From contig JAKTNK010000009.1 of assembly GCA_029593465.1 (NCBI GenBank), positions 1-64,000 on the forward strand: 64,000 nt of DNA. Direction: 5' to 3'. Below are positions 45,225 through 54,094 of this stretch, in pieces. The notes under the pieces are model-generated. The model did not search any database, was not told where the DNA came from, and saw nothing but the letters and a program-made list of their open reading frames with translations. The DNA is from Streptococcus suis (GTDB lineage: Bacteria > Bacillota > Bacilli > Lactobacillales > Streptococcaceae). Position numbers and translations under genes: made by a program. Position 1 is the first letter of the stretch. Every line of letters begins with the position of its first letter.

Positions 45225-45251
45225 ATAAAAAAGCCAAGCTACTGGAGCTTG
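45225..45251 (-). terminator. Terminator of the Gfo/Idh/MocA gene
   Basis: CAAGCT/AGCTTG (45235-45240 with 45246-45251), then a T6 run on the minus strand. Confidence 0.75.
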
Positions 45252-45311
45252 ACGGAAATAAAGCCTGTTCGTTAACTTCTCATTTTGAGTGGGACACACT
45301 TTAACATCAGA

Positions 45312-46277
45312 CTAGGTCATGCTAGCGGCTGCCGCCTCTAAGACCGACATGACTACTAAGCTATGTTCCAAGGCTTTTTGAGCTTGCTCTTTTTGATTCT
45401 CTGAGATTATGGTCTCAAAAGCAACAAATTCAGCATACATGCGGTGGTGAGGACTGTTGTGATTCGACCTTTGTGCTTCTTTCCCCTTAAGCGTCAGCAT
45501 GACTTCTGGCATGGTATTGGTGGCGCCTAAGATGGCGATAGAACCTTTAGTGCCTTGGATGGTTGATTGAATCTGAGCGCTACAATCCTTGGCACCAATA
45601 CAGACTGCCTTAAAGGTTCCATAATCAAGAAGCAGAACGCCTGATGTATCGACACCTCTCTCCATATTGGGCAGATAGTCAACGCTCTCTGGTTTTCCAA
45701 AAAGGCCAACAACAAAATGAATATTATAAATGTTGAGATCTCGAAGGGCACCGCCTCCCATTTGAGGATTAAAGGCAGGTAGTATCTCCCCGCGTTTAAA
45801 GGCATCGTAGCGCGAACTGTACTGAGAGTAATTGCAGTTAACAATCTTGATATCACCCAGCTCCACCAATTGCTCTTTGATAAAAGCATTGTTGCCCAAG
45901 TACTGGTTGGTAATCGCTTCGAGTAAAAAGAGGCCTCTGTCATTAGCAATCGTCACCAAATCTTCCAATTCCGACAAGCTCAGTGTAAACGGCTTTTCAC
46001 AAATGACATGCTTGCCTGCTTCTAGGGCTTTTTTAGCATAGTCATAATGCAAATGATTTGGCAAACCCACATAAACCGTATCGACCTCTGGATTACGTAA
46101 AATCGCCTCATAATCGCTGGTTGCTTGTGGCACCTCGTAAGTAGCTGCTAGACGCCTTGCTAACTCAATCGAGCGGGACGTTGATAAGATAGCTTTTAAC
46201 GCAATGCCCGAAATCTCTTGTAAGACAGGAAGAACTTCTTGTACAATCATTCCTGTTCCTAGTAACGCTAGTTTCAT
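45312..46277 (-). CDS. Gfo/Idh/MocA-family oxidoreductase
   Basis: 321 aa NAD(P)-dependent sugar or polyol dehydrogenase-like enzyme. N-terminal Rossmann fold 'KLALLGTGMIVQEVLPVLQE' (GxGxxx variant), 'DTVYVGLPNHLHYDYAKKAL' near 71-90 and the family mark 'GKHVICEKPFTLS' near 92-104. The C-terminal domain has 'MGGGALRDLNIYNIHFVVGL' near 175-194. The substrate is unknown. It stands alone, with a GAGGTGAT site and its own terminator. Confidence 0.88.
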   Translation of the reverse strand: MKLALLGTGMIVQEVLPVLQEISGIALKAILSTSRSIELARRLAATYEVPQATSDYEAILRNPEVDTVYVGLPNHLHYDYAKKALEAGKHVICEKPFTLSLSELEDLVTIANDRGLFLLEAITNQYLGNNAFIKEQLVELGDIKIVNCNYSQYSSRYDAFKRGEILPAFNPQMGGGALRDLNIYNIHFVVGLFGKPESVDYLPNMERGVDTSGVLLLDYGTFKAVCIGAKDCSAQIQSTIQGTKGSIAILGATNTMPEVMLTLKGKEAQRSNHNSPHHRMYAEFVAFETIISENQKEQAQKALEHSLVVMSVLEAAAASMT

Positions 46278-46337
46278 ACCATATCACCTCTTTATTATTA
46301 ATCACTGACCACCCAGTCATGCTATCGAATCGCCCAA

Positions 46338-46793
46338 CTAAGTCAAATCAGCCTTTTGAGCTACCGGATAGACGACCACAAATTCCTCCAAAACCACCTG
46401 GCTCTTCTCTGTAAAGGTAAGACCAGCCTCCTCAAACCAGTCAGAGAAAAGGGACTTATGCACCTGTCTCCAATAAGAGAGACTCCGATTCCCTTCTCCT
46501 TCCTTAAAGGCATGACTAGCTGAAACCTCAGCAAAAGGGACGATGGAGACTTTGGTGATTTGGATAATGCAAATAGCTTCTTTTTGACCATCAAGAATCA
46601 CATCATAGCTACCAACCTCTGGCAAGGGCTCTCCTTGATACAGGTCATAAGCAGAAGCCGTTGCTGTCTTCGTTCCTTCCAACACCAACTGGGCTAGCAA
46701 ATCTGCTTGAGCACCAAAAGCCCATGCATCTACCTCATCACCAATATTAGGGTTGATTTGCTGATATTCTTGCCACATCTCTAAAGCTTTCAT
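46338..46793 (-). CDS. ASCH-domain protein
   Basis: 151 aa, one ASCH (PUA-like) domain: 'DAWAFGAQADLLAQLVLEGT' near 21-40, 'KTATASAYDLY' (the G-x-K-x-x-E/A loop), 'SYDVILDGQKEAICIIQITK' near 62-81 and 'EGEGNRSLSYWRQVHKSLFS' near 101-120. ASCH proteins bind RNA or, in some cases, deacylate N4-acetylcytidine; for this one the role is inferred only. The start is ATG 46793, after GGAG; the ATG at 46805 is inside that site's upstream region. Confidence 0.85.
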   Translation of the reverse strand: MKALEMWQEYQQINPNIGDEVDAWAFGAQADLLAQLVLEGTKTATASAYDLYQGEPLPEVGSYDVILDGQKEAICIIQITKVSIVPFAEVSASHAFKEGEGNRSLSYWRQVHKSLFSDWFEEAGLTFTEKSQVVLEEFVVVYPVAQKADLT

Positions 46794-46936
46794 TATTAAC
46801 TCCAATCGTTATCACATAAGTTGCTTGCTTAAACAACCAATACTTTCGCAACCTCGTTAGTTATTCCAAAACAAACATCTTATCGTTTCAGTCAAAAGAC
46901 CTCTGATCAAGATAATCATATCACACCCTGCCTAGT

Positions 46937-47053
46937 TCAATCCAGACTATCTAAGAACAAGTAAGCAAAGTCAGGGACTGAAACATAGACTAGCAATAAT
47001 AAAACAGGTAACAGTCTAGTCTTGGCCAATCCTAGTAAAACACTTTCAATCAT
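46937..47053 (-). CDS. 38-aa hydrophobic small ORF coupled to the SDR gene
   Basis: The ATG at 47053 overlaps the SDR stop (ATGA), the classic coupling arrangement. The 38 codons encode 'MIESVLLGLAKTRLLPVLL' then 'LLVYVSVPDFAYLFLDSLD': one membrane helix between short polar ends. It ends with TGA at 46937. It is too short for standard gene calling and I recognise no family. The rest of the interval, 46806-46936, shows no gene. The coupling and the clean membrane profile make a real micropeptide plausible. Confidence 0.45.
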   Translation of the reverse strand: MIESVLLGLAKTRLLPVLLLLVYVSVPDFAYLFLDSLD

Positions 47054-47751
47054 TTCAAACTCCAGCCACCGTCCATTTTAACAATTTCGCCCTGCATGGA
47101 AGACAGTTTGCCTGAAGCTAGCATGAGGGTCAGCTCAGCAATTTCGTCTGGTTCTGTCCAACGTCCAATGGGCGTTTCATTGGCCACCCATTCTGCCAAA
47201 CCTCCAGGTTCAAAATCAGCCTTAGTCATGGCGGTCTTGACAGCTCCTGGTGCGATACCAAACACCTGAACCCCTGATTTGGCATAATCCAAGGCCAGTT
47301 GTTTGGTAAAGCCAGCTAACGCATGCTTGCTGGCAGTATAGGCTGCACCACCACCACCGGCCAAAAAACTGGCAATCGAACACATGTTGATAATAATCCC
47401 TGACTGTCTGTTGACCATATTAGAGAGGTAATGGCGGGTTAGCTTGACTGTTGCCCCAAAATTGGTTGCCCATACGGTTTGGAAATCTTCTTCCGAAATC
47501 TCAAGAAGAGGTTTATAGTCATCTAGGATGCCTGCTGTGTTGCATAAGATGTCAACCTCGGCTACTTGTTCGTAAAGCGCAGCTAAATGTCCTGTCAAAT
47601 CCATTTGGAAAAATCGGAAGTTGGGATTCGACAAGTCTGGCTCTGCTGACTTGTCGACCCCATAAACCGCGTAGCCATTTCTCAAAAAAAGGCGGGCTTG
47701 AGCCAGTCCAATCCCCGAGGAAACGCCTGTAATCAGCACACGCTTAGTCAT
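47050..47751 (-). CDS. Short-chain dehydrogenase/reductase (FabG-like)
   Basis: 233 aa classical SDR. Cofactor loop 'ITGVSSGIGLAQARLF' near 6-21, 'DLTGHLA' near 50, 'LCNTAGILDDYKPL' near 68-81, catalytic Ser in 'INMCSIASFLAGGGG', catalytic 'YTASKHALAGFTKQLALDYA' (Tyr and Lys) and the 'GIAPGAVKTAMT' loop. The C-terminus 'GEIVKMDGGWSLK' is typical of 3-oxoacyl-ACP reductase-like enzymes. The substrate is not readable. It starts at ATG 47751, overlapping the DUF2829 gene by 8 bp, and is followed by a 4-bp-overlapping small ORF. Confidence 0.9.
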   Translation of the reverse strand: MTKRVLITGVSSGIGLAQARLFLRNGYAVYGVDKSAEPDLSNPNFRFFQMDLTGHLAALYEQVAEVDILCNTAGILDDYKPLLEISEEDFQTVWATNFGATVKLTRHYLSNMVNRQSGIIINMCSIASFLAGGGGAAYTASKHALAGFTKQLALDYAKSGVQVFGIAPGAVKTAMTKADFEPGGLAEWVANETPIGRWTEPDEIAELTLMLASGKLSSMQGEIVKMDGGWSLK

Positions 47752-47980
47752 CAACCGCTACCCAGTCAGTAGCCAACACATCACAAGGTGTTGGTGACCA
47801 CATGGAAAAGCCCTCGCCTTCACCACTGACATTGATGAGGAAATAAGGGGTGACTTCTAGTGTTTTCCCATCAACCACAAGCTGATCAAACAGCTGAATG
47901 TAGTTTTCAGCTCCTCCCCAGCCCTCACGCACGTATTTTTTCTTAGCTTTTAAACCTGGTAAAATGTCTTCAAATGTCAT
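47744..47980 (-). CDS. DUF2829 / Tad2-like domain protein
   Basis: 78 aa, a single DUF2829 domain: 'TFEDILPGLKAKKKYVREGW' at residues 2-21, 'NYIQLFDQL' near 26, 'PYFLINVSGEGEGFSMWSPT' near 45-64 and 'CDVLATDWVAVDD' at the end. Phage members of this family (Thoeris anti-defence 2, Tad2) are small oligomers that sequester the Thoeris gcADPR signal. Chromosomal copies are common in Firmicutes and their role is not established. Here it is coupled to an SDR gene (8-bp overlap), with no phage genes nearby, so a housekeeping nucleotide-binding role is as likely. Confidence 0.85.
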   Translation of the reverse strand: MTFEDILPGLKAKKKYVREGWGGAENYIQLFDQLVVDGKTLEVTPYFLINVSGEGEGFSMWSPTPCDVLATDWVAVDD

Positions 47981-48171
47981 GGTTGTTCTAATCGTTATGG
48001 TAGCTAGGATGCCCTGCTATCATAGCGCCTTTCTGTCATTATTTTTTTTGGGGGGTTAACCCTTATTCTAAGTATCGGATTGGTCAAGCGATGAAAATGG
48101 CTCACCAACTCTGTTTATATCAAAATCCGGTTGAAACTCGCCACCTTAGCTCACATGCCAACTATTAAGCA

Positions 48172-49527
48172 TTACTTGCGAACCAACTTGACGACAGCCT
48201 CGGTCCTTGCGGTATGGGGAAACATATCCACACTTTGAATATAGGCCACATCATATACTTTGGTTAGTTGCACCAAGTCACGCGCCAAGGTTGAAACGTT
48301 ACAGGAGACGTAAACCATTTTTTTCGGTTGGTACTTGACGATGGTTTTAAGAAGTGCATTATCTAGGCCGGTTCTCGGTGGGTCAACAACAAGGGCATCT
48401 GCACGGTACCCTTCCTGGTACCATCTGGGAATAATATCTTCTGCTTTTCCTGCTTCGTAGTAGGTATTGTCATAGCCCATGCGACGGGCATTTTCCTTGG
48501 CATCTTCGATAGCTTCTGGAATGATATCCATACCGCGAACGCTCTTCACTTTTTTAGCAAAAGCAAAGCCAATGGTCCCAACTCCACAATAAGCATCAAT
48601 CAACTGGTCTTCGGAACTCACATCAAGGGCTTTAACTGCCTCTGCATAAAGCACTTCTGTTTGAGCTGGATTGAGTTGATAGAAAGCCCGTGGAGATAGT
48701 TGAAAACTGTAGTCTAGCACACTCTCCTCGATAGCATCCTGCCCCCAAAGAATCTCCGTTTCTGGACCGTAAATCTCACTTGACTTTGAAGTGTTGAGAT
48801 TAAATGCCACTGTTTTTATTTGCGGGAAAAGTTCCGTTAATTCTCGGATAACCTTTATCAACGTAACCCACTTGCTAGCGATAAAAATCACTTGAACCTG
48901 CTCGCTCGCTTCTGCCTTACGCACCATAACTGTCCGAACCCCTTGAACCTTACGCTCATTATAGATGGGGACTTTGTGTTTGTCCAAAAGATGCGTAATC
49001 TTGTTGATAATAGCTTGAGTCAGCTCGTCTTGCACCAGACAGTCTTCCAGAGAGACCAACCGGTGACTGCCTTCAGAGTAAAGACCAGCCTTGACCGAGC
49101 CACCGAATGAGCGGGTTTGAAATTGCAACTTAGCACGGTAATGCTGTGGGGTATCCATCCCTAAGGTCGGACGAATCTCATAGTGCTCAAAACCTGCGGG
49201 CTTAAATTTTTTCAGAGCTTGCTTGAGTAAATCAACCTTAAAATCAAGCTGCTTGTCATAACGAAGATGCATGATTTGACAACCACCACAAGCGTCATAA
49301 ATGGAGCATTCGGGAATCACACGAAATTTCGATTTCTTCGTAATGCTTAAGAGCCTGGCTTCTACAAAGTTACGTTTGACAGCCGTCACCTGACAAAAGA
49401 CTTCCTCACCCTTAAGAGCCCCACGAACAAAGACAAGGGTTTTCTTATAAAAGCCGATTCCTTCGCCGTTGATTCCCATACGCTTGATTTTCAAAGGAAT
49501 CCGTTGTTTTAGTTGTAAATGTGACAT
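48172..49527 (-). CDS. rlmD: 23S rRNA (uracil-1939-C5)-methyltransferase, RlmD-like
   Basis: 451 aa. N-terminal TRAM domain (residues ~6-60, '[20 protein letters not shown]'), Fe-S-cluster cysteines '[14 protein letters not shown]' near 73-86, then the methyltransferase with '[20 protein letters not shown]' near 312-331, '[16 protein letters not shown]' near 381 and the nucleophile in '[14 protein letters not shown]' near 405. The RumA/TrmA family in Firmicutes includes RlmCD, which can modify U747 and U1939, so the exact target is uncertain. Divergent from recX. The gap 47981-48171 shows no gene. Confidence 0.92.
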   Translation of the reverse strand: MSHLQLKQRIPLKIKRMGINGEGIGFYKKTLVFVRGALKGEEVFCQVTAVKRNFVEARLLSITKKSKFRVIPECSIYDACGGCQIMHLRYDKQLDFKVDLLKQALKKFKPAGFEHYEIRPTLGMDTPQHYRAKLQFQTRSFGGSVKAGLYSEGSHRLVSLEDCLVQDELTQAIINKITHLLDKHKVPIYNERKVQGVRTVMVRKAEASEQVQVIFIASKWVTLIKVIRELTELFPQIKTVAFNLNTSKSSEIYGPETEILWGQDAIEESVLDYSFQLSPRAFYQLNPAQTEVLYAEAVKALDVSSEDQLIDAYCGVGTIGFAFAKKVKSVRGMDIIPEAIEDAKENARRMGYDNTYYEAGKAEDIIPRWYQEGYRADALVVDPPRTGLDNALLKTIVKYQPKKMVYVSCNVSTLARDLVQLTKVYDVAYIQSVDMFPHTARTEAVVKLVRK

Positions 49528-49702
49528 GACTTACAGTTTATTCCCTCCTTTGTTCAACCATTCAATCATATGCTAACAAACAAGTCCTGGATATGACTGT
49601 CCTCCACGGCTACAATTATGGAAATTAATGGTTGCATTAGACACCTCGTGCTATAATAAACTAAGACTATTATAGCATAAAAATCACAAGTAGGAGAAGG
49701 CT

Positions 49703-50479
49703 ATGAAAATCACCAAAATCGAAAAGAAAAAGCGCCTCTACCTCTTAGAGGTGGATGAGACTGAAAGACTTTACATCACTGAAGATACCATTGTCCGTTT
49801 TATGTTGACCAAGGGCATGTCTATCTCTGAACAAGAACTCAAGGACATACGTCGGTTTGCTCAGTTTTCATATGGTAAAAACCTAGCCCTTTATTTCATT
49901 TCTTTTAAACAGCGTACGGAAAAAGAAGTGAGAGATTACCTGTATAAACATGACATCGACTCAGCCATCATTCCCCAAATCGTGGATAGTCTTAAAGCTG
50001 ATAAGTGGATTGATGATCAGCAGTTCGTCATCACGACGGTTGAACAAAATCTCTCTAGCGGTGACAAGGGAGCTTTTGTCATCAGGCAAAAACTCATGCA
50101 AAAAGGCATTGCCAGTGCTACGATTGATAGCGTCTTAGCTGACTATGACTTTACCGAGGTCGCTGAGCGTATCGCCAAGAAACTCTTACGCAAGTATGAT
50201 GGTAAGCTAGCTTTCAAAGCTCTTAACAATAAGCTCAATCAAAGCCTGACCAACAAGGGATTTTCCTACCAAGAAGCAAAAACAGCTATTGAAAACCTCG
50301 ATTTAGAGAAAGATGACGAAACCGAAGAAGAACTCATCTACCAAGAATTGGACAAGCAATACCGAAAATACAGCCGAAAGTACGATGGCTATGACCTAAA
50401 GCAACGCTTAACCCAAGCTCTAGCACGAAAAGGGTATGATTTTGATGCTATTCGTTCAGCTTTAAGAGACTACCTCTAA
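49703..50479 (+). CDS. recX: Recombination regulator RecX
   Basis: 258 aa, all-helical, built from repeated three-helix units: '[20 protein letters not shown]' near 57-76, '[20 protein letters not shown]' near 122-141 and '[20 protein letters not shown]' near 230-249. RecX binds RecA filaments and blocks their extension. The length is normal for Firmicutes. AGTAGGAG precedes the ATG. It is divergent from the rRNA methyltransferase gene, a pairing I expect in streptococci. Confidence 0.93.
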   Translation: MKITKIEKKKRLYLLEVDETERLYITEDTIVRFMLTKGMSISEQELKDIRRFAQFSYGKNLALYFISFKQRTEKEVRDYLYKHDIDSAIIPQIVDSLKADKWIDDQQFVITTVEQNLSSGDKGAFVIRQKLMQKGIASATIDSVLADYDFTEVAERIAKKLLRKYDGKLAFKALNNKLNQSLTNKGFSYQEAKTAIENLDLEKDDETEEELIYQELDKQYRKYSRKYDGYDLKQRLTQALARKGYDFDAIRSALRDYL

Positions 50480-50559
50480 ACTCAACTAACCTTAAGTGCT
50501 TTTTCTGAAAAATTATGATAAACTAATAGGGACAACGAAATTGTAGAAAGATGATTGCC

Positions 50560-51093
50560 ATGAAATTACCAAAAGAAGGCGACTTTATTACAATTCAAAG
50601 TTATAAACATGATGGTAGTTTGCACCGCACTTGGCGTGATACTATGGTACTCAAAACAACGGAAAATACAATTATTGGCGTTAACGACCACACACTCGTG
50701 ACAGAGCATGACGGCCGTCGTTGGGTCACCCGTGAACCAGCTATTGTCTATTTCCATAAAAAATATTGGTTTAATATCATCGCGATGATTAGAGATAACG
50801 GTGTCTCCTATTATTGTAACCTCGCTAGTCCCTATGTCATGGATCAAGAAGCCCTCAAGTATATTGACTATGATTTGGACGTCAAAGTCTTTGTCGATGG
50901 CGAAAAGAAACTCTTGGATGTGGATGAATATGAGACACATAAGCGAGAAATGCATTATTCAACTGATATTGATTTTATTCTTAAAGAAAATGTCAAAATC
51001 CTAGTGGATTGGATTAACAACCATAAGGGACCATTTTCACAGGCTTACGTCAATATTTGGTACAAACGCTATCTGGAACTTAAGAAGCGATAA
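50560..51093 (+). CDS. Nucleoside tri/diphosphatase, DUF402 (Ntdp-like)
   Basis: 177 aa, single DUF402/FomD-like barrel: '[20 protein letters not shown]' at the N-terminus, '[20 protein letters not shown]' near 44-63, '[20 protein letters not shown]' and '[20 protein letters not shown]' with the Asp and Lys metal/phosphate residues. The S. aureus homologue (Ntdp, SA1684) hydrolyses nucleoside tri- and diphosphates and affects virulence. The start is ATG 50560 (MKLPKEGDF), with a GAAAGATGA site. It follows recX at 80 bp. Confidence 0.9.
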   Translation: MKLPKEGDFITIQSYKHDGSLHRTWRDTMVLKTTENTIIGVNDHTLVTEHDGRRWVTREPAIVYFHKKYWFNIIAMIRDNGVSYYCNLASPYVMDQEALKYIDYDLDVKVFVDGEKKLLDVDEYETHKREMHYSTDIDFILKENVKILVDWINNHKGPFSQAYVNIWYKRYLELKKR

Positions 51094-51178
51094 AGTTGCC
51101 TCATAAGAGCTGGAGAGCGATCTTCAGCTCTTTCATTTTCCAACACCTGCAACCATTTACAAGAAGGAGAACGTCCCT

Positions 51179-51493
51179 ATGGCATTTGAAATCACCAAAG
51201 CCCGCTACGCTAGCTTTGGCGTAGCCACTAGCCTTCCCAACGAGTTAATCGATACCTTTTGGGATATTTTAGACAATTACTTAAAAACAGTTGTGCCTTT
51301 AGATACTGTCTTAATCTTCAAACTGTCCAAAAGGCGTCAAGGCATGACCTACGAGTACCACGATGCCAAGCGACAACTCATGATTGCCTTTGATTACAAT
51401 TACCCATTTGACCCATTTTTCCCCGAAACCGTCTATATGATTGATAACAGGGGCAGACAGACTCTCCTCCTAGCCCACGAGCTTACTCTATAG
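51179..51493 (+). CDS. DUF960 family protein
   Basis: 104 aa. 'TKARYASFGVATSLPNELID' near 6-25, 'LDTVLIFKLSKRR' and the aromatic 'FDYNYPFDPFFPETVYMIDN' near 72-91 match DUF960 (staphylococcal hypothetical protein family), function unknown. An AGAAGGAG site precedes the ATG. The end of the recX-ntdp run; a weak terminator follows. Confidence 0.85.
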   Translation: MAFEITKARYASFGVATSLPNELIDTFWDILDNYLKTVVPLDTVLIFKLSKRRQGMTYEYHDAKRQLMIAFDYNYPFDPFFPETVYMIDNRGRQTLLLAHELTL

Positions 51494-51521
51494 TTCCATC
51501 TTCCCCACTACCGATACCTCC

Positions 51522-51552
51522 CACTCCGACCATTAGCGTTTGGAGTGTTTTT
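51522..51552 (+). terminator. Weak terminator of the DUF960 gene
   Basis: CACTCC (51522-51527) pairs with GGAGTG (51542-51547), 14-nt loop, T5 after. Confidence 0.5.
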
Positions 51553-51633
51553 ATGATTGGGCTGAATGACAAACTATCCTAAGCAGTGCAAACCGTTGTA
51601 CGGAGACTTAGGCAGCTTGGAAAGATGTTCAAC

Positions 51634-51660
51634 AAAAAAGAAGACTCCTCAGTCTTCTTT
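51634..51660 (-). terminator. Terminator of cvfD overlapping its stop codon
   Basis: AGAAGACT (51639-51646) pairs with 51651-51658, 4-nt loop, T6 on the minus strand. The cvfD stop (51649-51651) lies at the loop edge. Confidence 0.85.
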
Positions 51661-52008
51661 TTTTAACAACTGCAAACTCTCAGCAATCCATTCTGGTAAT
51701 CTGTCATTCAAGGGTTTAAAACCAGTGCGATGACGATTACTTGAAAACCGATGACGGTAAGGAAGCTGTTGACGTTCTTCTTCTAGGGTCCTCATTGACA
51801 AGCTGACTTTCTGAGTAAACTCATCCACATCAAGTACCTGAACCAAGACCTCTTGGCCAATAGACAGGCACTTATAGATGTTGTCGATATAACCTGGCTT
51901 AATTTCCGAAATGTGAATCAGTCCAATGGTGCCATTTTCCAACTGCACAAAGGCACCATAAGGTTTGATCCCTGTAATGGTTCCCTTGAGTTTGTCTCCA
52001 ATTCTCAT
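51649..52008 (-). CDS. cvfD: S1-domain RNA-binding regulator CvfD
   Basis: 119 aa. One S1 domain at residues ~3-72 ('GDKLKGTITGIKPYGAFVQL', 'GLIHISEIKPGYIDNIYKCL', 'VQVLDVDEFTQKVSLSMRTL') and a basic C-terminal tail. It matches the streptococcal GSP13-like protein CvfD, a post-transcriptional regulator linked to cold growth, virulence and Mg homeostasis in pneumococcus. Its ATG shares one base with the stop region of the upstream HAD-cyclophilin gene (both at 52008), so the two are coupled, the same order as I recall in pneumococcus. Confidence 0.87.
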   Translation of the reverse strand: MRIGDKLKGTITGIKPYGAFVQLENGTIGLIHISEIKPGYIDNIYKCLSIGQEVLVQVLDVDEFTQKVSLSMRTLEEERQQLPYRHRFSSNRHRTGFKPLNDRLPEWIAESLQLLKKED

Positions 52009-53408
52009 CAGTCCTTAACCTCGATAGTCTCAATCACAACATCGTCAACAGGCTTATCTTGGGCTCCTGTCTCAACAGCTGCAATCTGATCAAGAACATC
52101 ATAAGAGGCTTGATCACGCAATTGACCAAAGACCGTATGACGTCGATCCAAATGAGGGGTACCACCTTTTTCAACATAACGTTCTGCAATAGGCTCTGGC
52201 CAACCACCACGCACCAACTCTTTAACACTATATGGCAACTTCTTATTTTGCACCACAAAAAATTGGCTACCATTGGTATTTGGACCAGCATTTGCCATCG
52301 ACAAAGCTCCTCGTAGATTATAGAGTTCCTCTGAGAACTCATCTTCAAAACTCGAGCCATAGATAGACTCACCACCCATACCGGTTCCTGTTGGGTCACC
52401 GCCTTGAATCATGAAATCTTTGATGATGCGGTGGAAAATAACCCCATCATAATAACCATCTTTTGCCAAAGCAATAAAATTGGCAACTGTTTTAGGTGCT
52501 TGCTCTGGGAAGAGTTGAACCACTAAGTCACCATGATTGGTTTTAATGGTCGCTACGGGACCTTCGACATGTTCTAAATCCAATTGTGGAAACTCTAATT
52601 CTTTTTCAATCAAACCTAACTCCTCTAAGGCATGTAAAATGCCATTTTCTTCAACGCTATCGGTAACGTAATCTGCTTTTTCTTTTAGCTCTGGAACAGC
52701 ATTTCCCATGGCAATCTTAAGACCAACATGGTCAAACATTTCCATATCATTGGGACCATCTCCAAAGAACAACACATTCTCAGGTTTCAACCCTTCCTTT
52801 GCCAAGACATAATCCAAGCCAGATGCCTTTGATATACCTAATTTCACGGTATCTGACGAATGCTTGTGCCAAGGAACCATGCGAACTTTATCAGCTAAAT
52901 CAGCTGGTAATTCTAAATCTGCATTGTTAGCGGCAAAGGTCCACATGTGATAGACATCGTTTGTCAGGTGAAACTCAGGGTCAACCTCAAGTTGACCATA
53001 GACAGGCACCATGGCCTCATCTATCAAGTCATTACGGGCTGAAACCACTGCCTTTTCTTTTCCAGCAAAACCATAATCAATCCCAATATCACGGCACCAT
53101 GAGACAAAAGAGGCAAGAACATCTTTGTCCAAGGGCAGATTAGCAACTTCATTTCCCTTGGTATCAATCACATAGGTACCGTTAATGGTCACAAAATAGT
53201 CTGGCTCAAGCTGACGGATTTCAGGAACAACGCCATATAGGGCACGCCCACTGGCAATCCCTGTTAAAATTCCTTTTACTTTTAAGGATTCAAAAACCTT
53301 AGCAATGGAATCTGGCATGTAGCCCGTATCTTTGACGCGTAAGGTGTCGTCAATATCAAAAAAGACAGCCTTAATTTTTTTCGCTTTGTATTTCGTTTTA
53401 CTATCCAT
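52008..53408 (-). CDS. Cof-type HAD phosphatase fused to cyclophilin
   Basis: 466 aa, two enzymes in one chain. Residues ~10-265 are a Cof/HAD-IIB phosphatase: '[14 protein letters not shown]' (nucleophile Asp), '[11 protein letters not shown]', the cap region, '[12 protein letters not shown]' (Lys) and '[20 protein letters not shown]'. Residues ~285-466 are a cyclophilin: '[20 protein letters not shown]', '[20 protein letters not shown]' and '[19 protein letters not shown]'. The fusion is known from streptococci; the substrate of the phosphatase half is unknown. AAGGGG precedes ATG 53408. It leads a two-gene unit with cvfD. Confidence 0.95.
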   Translation of the reverse strand: MDSKTKYKAKKIKAVFFDIDDTLRVKDTGYMPDSIAKVFESLKVKGILTGIASGRALYGVVPEIRQLEPDYFVTINGTYVIDTKGNEVANLPLDKDVLASFVSWCRDIGIDYGFAGKEKAVVSARNDLIDEAMVPVYGQLEVDPEFHLTNDVYHMWTFAANNADLELPADLADKVRMVPWHKHSSDTVKLGISKASGLDYVLAKEGLKPENVLFFGDGPNDMEMFDHVGLKIAMGNAVPELKEKADYVTDSVEENGILHALEELGLIEKELEFPQLDLEHVEGPVATIKTNHGDLVVQLFPEQAPKTVANFIALAKDGYYDGVIFHRIIKDFMIQGGDPTGTGMGGESIYGSSFEDEFSEELYNLRGALSMANAGPNTNGSQFFVVQNKKLPYSVKELVRGGWPEPIAERYVEKGGTPHLDRRHTVFGQLRDQASYDVLDQIAAVETGAQDKPVDDVVIETIEVKD

Positions 53409-53452
53409 GATTTCCCCTTACTAAAACGGTGATTGTTCTTATTGTACCATAA

Positions 53453-54094
53453 TTAGTCATCTTCTTGGGGAACCAAGTGATGTCTAAAGGCATAAACAAC
53501 TGCCTGTGTGCGGTCATCCACCTGCAGCTTAGCTAAGATGTTAGATACATGCGTCTTGACGGTCTTTAGTGAAATATACAACTCATCTGCGATGGTTTGA
53601 TTATCATAACCTTTGGCTAGAAGATGTAGAATGTCTTTTTCTCTAAGTGTCAAATCATCATGAAGGGCTGGATGGGTCTCATGGTGACGCATTTTTTGCT
53701 CGACCTCTGTTTCGATAGCCAACTGCCCTTTAGCCACTTTACGGATGGCATTCAAAATTTCAGGGGCATTCGATGTTTTTAACATATACCCCTTGGCACC
53801 TGCTTGGATGACAGGATAGATTTTTTCGTTGTCTAAGTAGGAGGTCAACACCAGTATCTTGGCTTCTGGCCACTCTTTTAAAATGGTCAAGGTGGCTTCG
53901 ACACCATCCATCTCTGGCATGACCAAATCCATCACCACAACGTCTGGTTTTAAGGCTAGGGTTTGGGCAATGCCTTCTTGTCCAGTGCTGGCCTCACCCA
54001 CAACGACAATATCGTGTTGCATGTTTAAAAAGCTTTTAAGTCCCATGCGAACCATTTCGTGATCATCCACTAATAAAATTGTTATTTGAGTCAT
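53453..54094 (-). CDS. liaR: Response regulator LiaR
   Basis: 213 aa NarL/LuxR-family regulator. Receiver domain with the acidic pair 'LLVDDHEMVRMGL' at 7-19, the phospho-Asp in 'DVVVMDLVMPEMDG' near 54-67 and the Lys in 'GYMLKTS' near 108. The LuxR-type HTH is 'LTLREKDILHLLAKGYDNQT' near 148-167 and 'ISLKTVKTHVSNILAKLQVD'. LiaR (VraR) switches on cell-envelope stress genes after damage by daptomycin, bacitracin or lipid-II binders. Last gene of liaFSR, overlapping liaS by 4 bp. Confidence 0.95.
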   Translation of the reverse strand: MTQITILLVDDHEMVRMGLKSFLNMQHDIVVVGEASTGQEGIAQTLALKPDVVVMDLVMPEMDGVEATLTILKEWPEAKILVLTSYLDNEKIYPVIQAGAKGYMLKTSNAPEILNAIRKVAKGQLAIETEVEQKMRHHETHPALHDDLTLREKDILHLLAKGYDNQTIADELYISLKTVKTHVSNILAKLQVDDRTQAVVYAFRHHLVPQEDD

